From: Ampelocalamus luodianensis
Taxonomy: Eukaryota > Streptophyta > Magnoliopsida > Poales > Poaceae
Reading direction: 5' to 3'
DNA: 64,000 bases
Assembly (NCBI GenBank): GCA_036346255.1
Contig: CM070619.1
Coordinates: forward strand, 43,527,564-43,591,563
Shown here: positions 12,467-22,675 of the stretch, piece after piece
How the letters are laid out: the number at the start of each line of letters is the position of its first letter
Position numbering within the stretch: the first letter of the stretch is position 1
Notes under the pieces: generated by a model
The model's input: only the letters and a program-made list of their open reading frames with translations
Told to the model about the DNA's origin: nothing
Databases searched by the model: none
Made by a program: the position numbers and the translations under genes

Positions 12467-15047
12467 ACTCTCCCCCCCTTACAAGAATCTCGACCCGAGA
12501 TTCCGTTTACTCGGAGAAGAAAGAAGGAAAATCTGCACGAAGGCGATCTTCTCGCTCCCAAGTTGCTTCATCTTCTAATGGTTTGACCATCGAACCTTAA
12601 GAAACTTGATGGCACGGTTCCTTGTTCTCCGCTCGATTCCTCAAGAATACGAACAGATGCTCATGAGGTCAAATCCTCCCGCACATCGAGAGTTTCCAAC
12701 GGAGTTTCCTCGGTCGGGACACGCAGGCACTTCTTCGTGTGAAACATGGAACACATCATGCACACCTCAAGTGCACCTGGTAGCTCCAATCGTATGCAAT
12801 CGCCCCAACTCTCTCGATGATGCGATAAGGCCCAACATATCGAGGAGCCAACTTGCCCTTGATGCCAAAACGCCGATGGCCCTTCAAGGGTGAGACTTTG
12901 AGATACACAAAGTCATTGGGCTCAAAGCTCAACTCACGGCGACGACGATCGCATAGCTCTTTGTCCGATCGGGCCGTGCGCGCAGATGCTCGCGGATCAA
13001 TCGAACTCGCTTCGGCCTCATTGATCGAATCGGGCCGAAAAGCCGCTCACCGCTCGACCAGATTCGGTGGGATTCGCATCTCCTCCCATACAAAGCCTCA
13101 AATGGTGTCATGCCAAGATCGGCCTCGAAAGCTATTGTTGTAGGAGAACTCCGCAAACGGTAGGCACTTCTCCCACTTCTTCCCATAGGAAAGAACACAA
13201 GCACGGAGCATATCTTCCAACACTTGGTTGACTCGCTCGTCGGCCATCGATCCCGAGGATGAAAGGTCAGATCTTGAAGTGGAGGCGGGTCCCCATAGCT
13301 TCTTGCAAACTATGCCAAACCGCGAGGTGAAAAGTGCACCACGATCGAAATAATCGTCTTGGTACACCGTGAAGACTCACAATCCTCGAGACATAAAGTT
13401 CGCCAAAGGCCCCACACGTGGTGAGTCTTGACAGAAGGAAATGCGCCACTTTAGTCAACCCGTCGATCACGACCCAAATAGCATCATTCCCTTTGGACGA
13501 GCGGGGCAATCCGTGATGAAGTCCATGCCAACGAATCCCACTTCCACTCGCACCGCAAAGGTGAAGAAGACCTGCTGACGCCGATGCTCGGCCTTCACAC
13601 GACAAAGACACGCCGCACTCGCGAACGAACTTGGCAATCTCACGCTTCATTCGGGTCCACGAACCTCGACGAAGGTCACGATACATCTTGGTAGCCCGGG
13701 ATGAATAGACAAAGGAGAATCATGGGCTTCGCGAGAATCAAATTCCGCAATTCCATGACTTTAGGAACCACAAGACGCCTAAACCACACAACGCCATGCT
13801 CGTCTCCGAAAGCACTTGGCTATCCCATCCTTGATGTTCTCGCTTGATTTGGCTCACACCAACATCATGCTCACATGTCGCCTTGATTTGGTCCACCAAG
13901 GTTGGTTGCACAACCAATGTAGCAAGAGAACCGCGCCGATCAAACCCAAATTGAGACGCTGGAATTACGAAATGAGGGTAGGTCTTTGCTCTTGGAGCAT
14001 CAACATGTTACAATACACCTTCCGATCGAGTGCATCAAGAACGACATTGGCCTTGCCGGATGGTACGAATACCCATGTCATAGTCCTTGATCAATTCCAA
14101 CCATCTTCTTTGCTCGAGGTTCGGATCATTTGGGTGAACAAGTACTTCAAGCTCTTACGGTCGAATACACCTCACAACGGTTACCAATCGATAATGCCGC
14201 CAAATCTTGAGTGCATGGACCACAGCAGCTAACTCCAAGTCATGAGTAGGATAGTTGAGTTCATGAGGCCTCAACCGCCGCGATGCATAGGCCACAACCT
14301 TGCCTTCCCCGCATAAGAACACAACCAAGACCACGACGAGAAGCATCACAATAGATATCAAAGCTCTTGTGAATATCGGGAGAACAAGCATCAGTGAGGT
14401 CAACCGCTTTTTGAGTTCCTGAAAACTCACATCACAAGCAGCGGACCACTCAAACTTCTTGTCTTTCTTAAGCAATTCGGTCATAGGCTTCGCAATCTTG
14501 GAGAAATTCTCGATAAAACGGCGATAGTATCCAGCCAAACCAAGGAAACTCCGCACATCGGTGACCGACTTGGGCTGACCCCAAGATAACACATCACTGA
14601 CCTTACTAGGATCCACAGCCACACCTCCTGCTGAAAGAACATGGCCCAAGAATGCCACTTCCTTCAACGAACTCGCACTTGCCGAATTTGGCATACGGTG
14701 GTGCTCACGCAGCTTGCCCAACACAAGCTTAAGATGCTCAGCATGCTCTTCTTCACTCTTGGAGTAGATAAGGATATCATCGATGAATACCACCACAAAC
14801 CTATCCAAATACTCCATGAATACCGAGTTAATAAGATTCATGAACAAAGCAGGAGCATTAGTCAAACCAAAAGACATGACGGTGTACTCGTAAAGGCCAT
14901 AACGAGTAGCAAAGGCCGTCTTAGGAATATCCTCGGCCCTGATCCTGACTTGATGATAGCCCAGTCTCAAGTCAATCTTGGAGAAGACTCGTGCTCCGGT
15001 CAACTGATCGAAAAGATCATCAATACGGGGCAAAGGATACTTGTAAA
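12467..15047 (-). pseudogene. Gypsy pol remnant, unit 2 (RT, RNase H, integrase, chromodomain)
   Basis: Second copy of the same deleted polyprotein. From 15,047 downward it reads LPRIDDLFDQL, the RT core, RNase H and integrase (HGVPRRLF, then DMLRACVLSYGKKWEKCLPFAEFSYNN near 13,140-13,240), ending in the chromodomain tail near 12,560. The RT-RNase H part is open for 292 codons (14,155-15,033) and the rest is frameshifted. Where unit 1 reads TCTGGCCATCAGTCTGAGG (about 7,945), this copy reads TCGGCCATCGATCCCGAGG (about 13,239), so breaks fall at CTG and CAG. The polypurine tract read on the minus strand (AAGGGGGGGAG) precedes the LTR at 12,466. Confidence 0.85.
14155..15033 (-). CDS. Open reverse transcriptase-RNase H segment of gypsy unit 2
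   Basis: This is the longest intact coding piece of the array, 292 codons, starting at an internal Met just inside RT (MPRIDDLFDQLTGARVFSK). In order it shows the GYHQVRI palm strand, the TAFATRYGLYEYTVMSFGL motif with NAP, the catalytic FIDDILIYSK at about residues 80-90, the LGHVLS thumb motif, the RSFLGLAGYYRRFIENFSKIAKP connection, and the RNase H start with ASRRLRPHELNYPTHDLELAAVVHALKIWRHY. It then drifts out of frame near 14,165, where the family normally reads the DHKSL motif. The first RT motif block and all upstream domains are missing, so it cannot encode a working enzyme alone. Confidence 0.8.
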   Translation of the reverse strand: MPRIDDLFDQLTGARVFSKIDLRLGYHQVRIRAEDIPKTAFATRYGLYEYTVMSFGLTNAPALFMNLINSVFMEYLDRFVVVFIDDILIYSKSEEEHAEHLKLVLGKLREHHRMPNSASASSLKEVAFLGHVLSAGGVAVDPSKVSDVLSWGQPKSVTDVRSFLGLAGYYRRFIENFSKIAKPMTELLKKDKKFEWSAACDVSFQELKKRLTSLMLVLPIFTRALISIVMLLVVVLVVFLCGEGKVVAYASRRLRPHELNYPTHDLELAAVVHALKIWRHYRLVTVVRCIRP

Positions 15048-17795
15048 AAGGATTTATCTTGAATTAGTTATGAATTTCTAAAGTTCTGATACAATTTTCA
15101 GTTGATAAATAAATACTTACAGAAATATAAACCAACCCAACCGAAAATAAACGACGTGGACGCTCGGCAACCCTTGATCTAACATCCTACGGCTCACGCG
15201 CGCCGAAAACAGCGCACGCGCGCCAACCTAATCGGAGCCCACCGTTGGATCACGATCCAACGGCTCACGAAGGTGTATGCATCCGGACGGTGCGGTTGCT
15301 TGGGCCAATCCCAGCCGCAGATCTGCAGATGGACGGGTCCGAGCGCGCCAACGGTCGGAAGGTCCGATTGCACACGATCTCACCGTTGATCTCAAGATCG
15401 ACGGTCGAGAATGATCAAGGCATCCGGAGGGTCCGAATGCACTCACGATCTGGGCCGCAGATCTAAAAACGAACGGTAGATATTGACCGCAGTTCAAAAG
15501 AAGATGCTGACACGTGGGACCGCATGTCAGTGACCTCGGGTCATGACCGCAACGTTTTAACCCACGTGCACAGCGCATCGGGCCCACTTGTCGGCGGCCC
15601 GAGTGGCGGTTAGGGCGGGATTAATGCTTCTAATGATTACCATTAATTAAACACTAATGACTCCCGAGATTTGATCTTAACTCCTCGGGCCACAAGTCAC
15701 GACCAGCAGGAGATTTCGAACGGCGATTAAATGCCGACACCTTCAATTAACCAATGATTAATCTTAATGATGTCGAACGAAGCGAGATTGAACCAGAGTG
15801 ATTAAAGGATGTTGGGCCCAGCGTCGCTGGCTCAACAATAATGGTTAAGACACAATTAACAACTAATGATTAGCAATTAATGTGTCCTAATCAAATGACG
15901 AAAACGGAGCTCATGCAAGCAAAACCGAGTGAGTTCAACGGCAAATCGCCGGCGACACATGCGCGCGGCGCCACCAGGACCAAAATGGATTCGCAATAGC
16001 ACAACGAATCTAGGGTAGCATTCTCACCGTGGCGAAGGACTAGAACGCGGCTAGCGGAAAAACGAAAATGGGAGCTATTGCTAAACATGAAAATCGCGAT
16101 GAGCTCCATCATGAGCCTAGGGTGCGGGTGCGAGCTTCTAAGGACTAATAAGAAGCTACCTTAGTGACAAGAAGCTTGAAGATGGCCGAGATGCTTGATC
16201 ACGGTGAAAGCTCATGGACACGAAGAAGAAAGGTTGAAAACGACACCCTGAGCCAAATGAGTGATACCAAAGCATCAAAATAGCTTCATAATGATTCACA
16301 GAAGCTACATGAGCAAGCAATTGGAAAATAGAGCACTCACCTGGGCTGAGGAAGAAGATGACCAAATTCGGCCGAATTTGAACAAACCCCAAATGGGACA
16401 ATTCCTAAGAATCAAATCCAAAATCAAGTGAGGGGAAATGTTCAAGGAAGTAAATAGATAAGGTTAGGGCAAAGAAACGTGAAGGAGGACCATTGGAACA
16501 CCAAGAACACCAATGGAGCTTCACGGGTCAACAATGGCGGTTTGCCATTTTTGAGGTGTTAAGCTCCAATATTGAGAATGGGGCTTGATGGTGGTCTAAA
16601 GACATATCAGGAGGCATTGAGTGTGCTTATAAGGCCAAGAAAGTGTTAGGGTTTGCACCACACTTCTTTCGGGCGGCAAAACACAAAGCACCACGCACGG
16701 CCGACAAGGAAAAGAGGTGTAGACGTGCATTAGGGCATGGCCTAGCTCAATGTACCGCCCATACCCCTAAACGTCGGCTAGGGTGGCCGTAGGGAGCATG
16801 AAATGACATCTCCATGCCTTGCACTGTTTTCGCACGGCGGGAGGTTGAAGATGACCAGCGCAAAAAAGCTCGGGCGATTCAGAGCCCCACGATCTAAATC
16901 GGACGGCTACGAAGGCGCCACGCCTCCGGCTTTAAAACACAACGGGGAGGATGCGAACCCTACGATTTGAAATGAACGGCTCAGATAGCTCCACGTTGCA
17001 AACTCAAATTACAACGAAGGGGTACGCGAGCGTTGGATCTTAATCCAACGGCTCTGATTCAAAAATGCAACCGGAGGGTCCGAAAGTTTCGGCGCATCTC
17101 GACGGTTGGATGGAGATCCAACGGTTGACATTCAGACTTGCAACCGAGGGTCCGAATGATACACGCGCGGCCGTGCGATTTAGATCTAACGGTTGAGATC
17201 CACCGCGCTTTAAAGAGTGGCTCGGTGCATTTAGTTGATCGACCGAGTCGATGGCCCGAGCCCGAGTCTGACTCGAACCCGAGTAACAGTAAAACCCAGT
17301 TTGACTTTGAAATAAAAACAGAGACTTCGAAAGATTTATTTGAGGTAGCAAACTAACTCCAAAAATTATGAAATTTTTACAGGAGCTTGCTAACTCAGAT
17401 ATCAACCTTGTGTAAAATTTTCAGAGGTTTTTATATTGTGAATAAATCTCCAAAAATTCTGCAAGGCTCTGTTTTAATGTTTGACTAAGAGTCAAACAGT
17501 TTGATCGCCTCTAAAAATATTCAAACAATTTCTAAAAATTGTGAAATTTTTCAGAGGGTCCTGAGACCATCACAGAGACTTAGGAAAAATATTTCCAGAT
17601 GATGATCATAAGATTTGACAAGATTGTTTTTGGAATAGCAAGATTTGGATCAACAAGACTTGTGACAATGTAATTCCATAATTCCTTGAACAAGAATTGA
17701 TTGGCACAACAGGAAATACATGATGTAAGAAAAAGTTTTAATTTCTACTCATTTTCTTACATTTGAAACACAAGCCCAAAATTTGGGATGTTACA
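15048..17795 (-). mobile_element. Upper LTR of the tandem gypsy array (truncated, 2.75 kb)
   Basis: Nearly identical in layout to 9,738-12,466, with the same internal truncation point joined to RT. It starts TGTAACATCCC on the minus strand at 17,795, where it directly abuts the gag region of a different gypsy family. The five bases outside it are GAATG. No matching duplication can be checked, because the lower end of the array is cut at 6,321. Confidence 0.75.
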
Positions 17796-18224
17796 GAATG
17801 TCTCTGCCTGGATGCAGAGTCTGGTGATTCATCCACCATGCTGCTGCTTGACCTTGAAGTTGATGAGATGCAAACAAAGTCTTCTCTTTATCATTGCATT
17901 GGATGGTATCTAACTTCCTCTCAATAGCCAATCATCAGCTGCTAGAGGATCTGGTGATACTGTAAAAGTTGGGGGTCTTGTTTTCTGGAAATCTGTCCAT
18001 CTGAAACCTGGGGTTGTTCCTCCATTATTGCCTCCGGAGGGATGTCCAATTGGTGATCTAGTGGCAATCTGCTCAAGAAGCCTGGTGTGCTATTCCATCA
18101 TTCTTGCCTGATTCTGTTCAGCTTGATATATGTTTATTTCCATCATGGCCATGACTTCTGACAAGCTTGGTTGTTGTCCTGCTGATTCAGCCTCATTGTT
18201 GTTGTTGTTGTTGTTGTCAGACAT
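17796..18224 (-). pseudogene. N-terminal gag fragment of the second gypsy family
   Basis: Minus strand from an ATG at 18,222-18,224. The product starts MSDNNNNNNN from a GTT/AAC run, then EAESAGQQPSLSEVMAMMEINIYQAEQNQARMME. It shows gag-type motifs DTIQCNDKEKTLFASHQLQGQAAAWW near the end. These match the conserved gag helix region (KLD...CND.EKVLFASHQL.G.AA.WW) of plant gypsy elements. A TAG follows RMME, and the reading frame shifts later. The fragment is cut at 17,796 by the LTR of the tandem array. Confidence 0.75.
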
Positions 18225-18542
18225 CTTGGGAATGCAAATCTGCAGTGGTTTTGACCAAACACAGAAGATAAGTAAGATTCAGATTTTTAAGATAAGTAGT
18301 GAAGGGAACAGGTAAGTAATTTAGACGAGAAGAAGGAAACAACTTTTGACAAGGATGATATACAGATATTGATAGGGAAAACAACTTCATTATATTTCAC
18401 ATAGGTTTACACATATATCTTACAAAAGCTGGACATATACTACTTAGAGTATATTACACAACCTTTTTTACAAGCAAAAGTCGTACTAGACTAGGGTAAC
18501 TCTATACTACACTATCGTACTCTTGAAGTCTTGACGAGGATT

Positions 18543-19397
18543 CTACCACCCATCTGACGGAGGGTTGCTGGTGGTGTAATGGATTGCTTCCTCGGGATCC
18601 TCCTCTTCTTCTTCTTCTTCAGCAGCCGTCTTCACCTGACGGCTGGGCCCTTCATCTTCAACCTTCTCCTTTCCCTTGGCGGATCCTCGGAAAAGGCGAC
18701 GGTAGTTGCGCGCTATGCCCGTTGGGTGAGGGCGAGCACCAGGAGGTGACTCCGGAGTATAGTCCGGTGATGCTGGGGTATAGTCAGGCGATATTGGAGT
18801 GATATCTGACATTGGGCCAGCAGGAGGGTCGGGACTTTCACCACAAACGGATCCGGATCCCAGATCCAGAGCATCGCGGCGAGCTATTTCTCTTCGTAGA
18901 TTATGTCCCACCCGCTTGGCCAAGTAATACTTCCGATGCATCGTGTGATACTCACTCAAAGTCCTGTTGTAAAGAACTTCTTGTGTCACTATGTGAATGG
19001 CAGCTTCACGGAGTCTTGGGTCTTCATCATCATCAGGCATGGGAATAATGGCACTGAATCCATCGTCCCCCTCTTGTGGGATGAGCTGGAACTCAGAGCC
19101 CTTAAATTCATCATCATAGTGTTGACGGAGGTGCAGTACCGCCCGTCTTGCTGCATCTTGTATGGCATCTTTCTCCTGACGACGATAGCCCACAAACCGA
19201 CACTCAGTGTCTGGTCTGTAAGCCCGTGGAATCAAGGTCACCCATGTTTTCCACTGATATCTTCTGTTGTGGATCATTTATTCTTCGGTGTAGAAAGTGG
19301 GTAGCTGACCAGCTATTGCTCCCAAGTGATGTAGCATTCTCCATAGTCTTGAAGCCCATCCTCTCAGTTCCGCAGGTTCAAAGTATGAATTTGGCAT
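18543..19397 (-). pseudogene. Extra ORF between primer site and gag of the second gypsy family, function unknown
   Basis: From an ATG at 19,395-19,397 the minus strand reads MPNSYFEPAELRGWASRLWRMLHHLGAIAGQLPTF, then meets a TAA at 19,278-19,280. It reopens at MIHNRRYQW for 244 codons. The product has a globular N-terminal half (TECRFVGYRRQEKDAIQDAARRAVLHLRQ), short SPDYTP repeats (three in a row near residues 150-165 of the longer piece) and an acidic EEEEEE tail. I recognise it as the kind of unassigned ORF carried by some grass gypsy elements, not as gag, pol or env. With the stop removed it would be about 284 codons. The single stop suggests recent loss or a sequence error. Confidence 0.6.
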
Positions 19398-19630
19398 CTT
19401 CCTGACAATCGAAAAGTTGAAATTTTAGTCAAGAGGAGATAAATCTTTTTAGAAAAACAAAACAAGTTTTTCAAAATCTATAGTGAGATGAGATAGCAAG
19501 AGAAAGAGAAAAGACAGCAATTTATTACTTATATTCTTGTTTTTGGAAATTCTTTTGTAATTTTTGAAATTAATATTTTAAAGGTCTTCAATCCTACAAC
19601 CAAGCTAAGGTCTCAACTTACGGTCAAGCT

Positions 19631-19643
19631 GGCTCTGATACCA
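19631..19643 (-). other. Primer-binding site for initiator-Met tRNA
   Basis: The minus strand reads TGGTATCAGAGCC four bases downstream of the LTR end. This is the standard plant retroelement primer site complementary to the 3' end of initiator Met-tRNA. It sets the element's orientation and marks the LTR edge at 19,648. Confidence 0.9.
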
Positions 19644-19647
19644 CTTT

Positions 19648-22600
19648 TGTAACAGCCCCGGATGAGGGACTGCTAGAATCCTTACAACTGTCCAGGATGT
19701 TCAGTTGTAAAGACGTGATTTCACAAGCAAGCAAACGATAACAGCAAAATGCGAACTTTTATTACAGCAGCTAAGGCTTAACAGCCACTTTGAAAGCGGA
19801 AGCGGGCATCCAAGCCCAAACGTAATATATTACAAAGCAAAAGAGAGCCGACACCACAGGCAAGCTTGGGCGCAAAAGAGACCCTAGTACCAGTAGTCGT
19901 CACCGTCCCACGCTTCTTCCTGAAAGCTGGGATCACCTGAATCTTCCCAAAATTCCTCTGTTGATGTTTAGCAAGAATGAGTACAACTACCGTACTCAGC
20001 AAATTGCATAGAAATTCTATTTAACTACATGCTAGGATTATCAATGGAGGTATATGTGGAATGCAATAGTTGAGTTTAAAAGTTGTATAGTAATTTAAAA
20101 GCAGTAAAACAATAATAAGTATAATCACAGGGGGTTTTAACATCTGAGATTACCAATTAACATCTGTAAAAGCCTACTTATGCCTTGTATATTGGAATCA
20201 CCCATGAACACAAACTTCATTAACCTAAACACGCGTATTCGAATACCATTGATTATTCACTCGCAGAGTTGCCCAACTTTACCCACAAGATATCTCATGC
20301 TCGTCTCGTCATGCAATATACACGCAACACGTTAGCGTCATGCATCGAGCCGAGATAACAAAGCCTTTTCACCGCTCAACCTTTCTAGTCTCTACACGGT
20401 AGGTCTACATCCATACAACTCGGAGACCACCGCCAATAGTGGAATCCGCACTTCGAGTCTGACGGGCCCATACCGTTGTGCAATTCAGAGGGTGCCCTAA
20501 ACGGTCCAACCCTGACCCACCCCTATTCCGCGTCTGTTCTATCACACAAGCAACATTTGACATCCTGTAGATATTCAATCGGATGAGCAGTGTACTAAGC
20601 CAGGGAGGAATGACCACGCATGTGGTTGAGCGGTTTTCTGTGTTCATTATTTGGCACAAGGTTCTTGTCCTTACCGTCATCCAAATGAGGCGATGGCTCA
20701 ACACCAACTCGTGGCTGTCCACCTCCATATCTCACTGATGACTCACTTTTAAACGAGTATATTGAATTGTCCAACTTCCTGGACAGTCCTCAACTCACCA
20801 CCAAAACCTATTGGCCTAAAGCCAAACTTCCTTAACAGTATTTAGAAATGAGTTTTGTATGACATTGTGGAATAATTTCTATTATTTTACGTGGACTAGG
20901 TTTGTCAATGTGAATATGGCTTACAAGAATGGGTGGTTTGGTATGTGGAGTGAAGGGTTTTTAACTATTTAACATGGCATTCCAAAGTACTATTTCTTAA
21001 TTGAAATAATTGGCTGAAATATGCTAATGAAAGTAATAATATAAAATATACGGAATGTAGGTTCAATATGTTCAAGGCATGCAACTTGCCATCCTGCTCG
21101 AAGTCCTCGAACTGTCCTGCTGCTTCTCTGTCCTGTCCGGAGATGTCCTGATCTGGCTCGTCGGTGTCGAGATCTAGCGTAAGACACAAAAAAACGACAT
21201 TAAATACTGGGCTCGATAAGGAATGAGCCTGACACGAATCCAAGTACAACAAAAATATAAAAAGAAGAAAGAAAGCAACTTAAAGAGGCAAAAATGTTTG
21301 ACAGGAGTTGGGTATGACTGAACGGGTCTAAGAATAGGTTTTATGGGTTCGATACGATCAGAATGGATATAAAATGTCATTTTAGGGTTTTGATGAATAG
21401 TGGCTATTTTACTGTTCATACTGATAAATTAAATAATTAAACAGTAATTAACCACTAATCTAGGGTTAGGAATAGTAATTATTTTACTGTTTGAACAGTG
21501 CATGGACTGAATTTAAAGAATGAACAGTGTATGGGCTTTTCGGGTGAACAGTAAATAAAATATTGTGCAGTGAATAGTTTGGGCTGAAATTAAAATGAAC
21601 AGTACTGGGCCATAGCAATGGGCTGAAGCCCAATCGGCCGAACGGCCCGAGGCCCATTTGCGCACGCGCGGCCTTAAGGCCCGCGGCCTTTAGGGTTAGG
21701 GGAGGAGGCGCTGGCCGAAGGCCATAGCGCCCTCAGCGCCGGTCTTGAGCGGGAGGCGGTGGCGTGGTTTGGGGCGGCGGCGCCCGGCGCGTTGCGACAG
21801 CGCGGCGGCCGCGAAAGAGAGAGGCGCGCGAGGAAAAGGAGGTAAGTGGCTTCTTCCCCTAGGGTTTTGCGTGGGGTGCGTTTTTGGAGTTGGTTTCTCG
21901 GATTTGGGGGGTGGCGGCGGCGGGTGAGAGGGCGGCGCCAGTGGGGATCCGGCAGATCTGGGGCCGGAGGGGTGGGGGAGGGCTTGGGTGTTTGAATGGG
22001 GGTTGATCCAGAGAGGGAAAGGGTGGGATCGGCTTACGGGCGGATGAACCGAGGCGGCGGCGGCTCTAGCCGGTGCTGGAGACGAAGATGAGTGGAGGGG
22101 GAAAGGGTTCTGGTGTGGGTTAAGGAGGTCGGGCGGGGTGATCCTTATAGCCGGGAGGAGGCGGTGGGAGCAGTGGATATTGCGGCGCCGAGGGGTGACG
22201 TGGTGGTCGGGAGTGTTCGAGAGGGCAAGGTGCACATGGGGGAGGTGACGTGGGTTGCGGCGCTCCCTCACTGGAGCCGAGCGGGAGGTGGCGCGGCCGG
22301 TCGCGAGTTGCGGCTCCGGCGTGAGCTGCGGCTTGGGGCGCGTGCGTGTATTGAATGCGAGGGCGGGGAGGTGGTCGGGTCCTCTCACTGCAGCGAGGCC
22401 GGGAGGTGGCGACGCACTGGTGCGGCTTGTACGGGGCGGTGGCCAGAGGCGGTTGCGGGCGGCGGTTATGGCGGCGGCGCGTGTAGGGCTGAGCTTGGAG
22501 GAGGCGGGTTCGGGCGGAGGCGCTCCCGGGGGAAGGCAGACGGCTTGGGCAAAAGGGGGAAAGCAGGGATTGAGGTTTTTGCTGAATTTTGCTAGGATTT

Positions 22601-22660
22601 GGAAATTCAAACTCAAACTCAAACTGAAACTCGAAACTTTGAAATTTTGCAGATGTTTCA
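19648..22660 (-). mobile_element. Complete LTR (3.0 kb) of the second gypsy family
   Basis: Minus strand from TGAAACATCTGC at 22,660 to CTGTTACA at 19,648. A polypurine tract (about 22,661-22,675) lies on the upstream side and a tRNA primer site on the downstream side, so this one LTR serves as 3' LTR of the pol segment at 22.7-24.8 kb and as 5' LTR of the gag segment at 17.8-19.6 kb. The upper third (21,650-22,560) is very GC-rich and opens long chance frames. The lower part is AT-rich. No second copy is present in the window. Confidence 0.8.
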
Positions 22661-22675
22661 ACCTACCCCCCTTAA
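22661..22675 (-). other. Polypurine tract of the second gypsy family
   Basis: The minus strand reads CTTTAAGGGGGGTAGGT directly before the LTR start TGAAACATC, just after the last pol codons. It marks the 3' end of the internal region. Confidence 0.7.

Larger units (their letters stand above)
6322..17795 (-). mobile_element. Tandem array of deleted chromovirus (Ty3/gypsy) units: LTR-pol-LTR-pol-LTR
   Basis: Three LTR copies have upper edges at 7,168, 12,466 and 17,795, each reading TGTAACATCC on the minus strand. They alternate with two pol copies (7,169-9,737 and 12,467-15,047), giving a period of about 5.30 kb. Both pol copies begin at the same point in RT, joined to the same point inside the LTR, so the deletion preceded the duplication. 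The lowest LTR is cut at about 6,321 by the plus-strand long LTR. Unequal recombination between LTRs is the usual explanation for such arrays. An assembly duplication is not excluded but is unlikely, given the many differences between units. Confidence 0.75.

Noticed and set aside
20405..20728. 107-codon minus-strand frame
   Set aside because: Inside the LTR of the second gypsy family, without coding signature.
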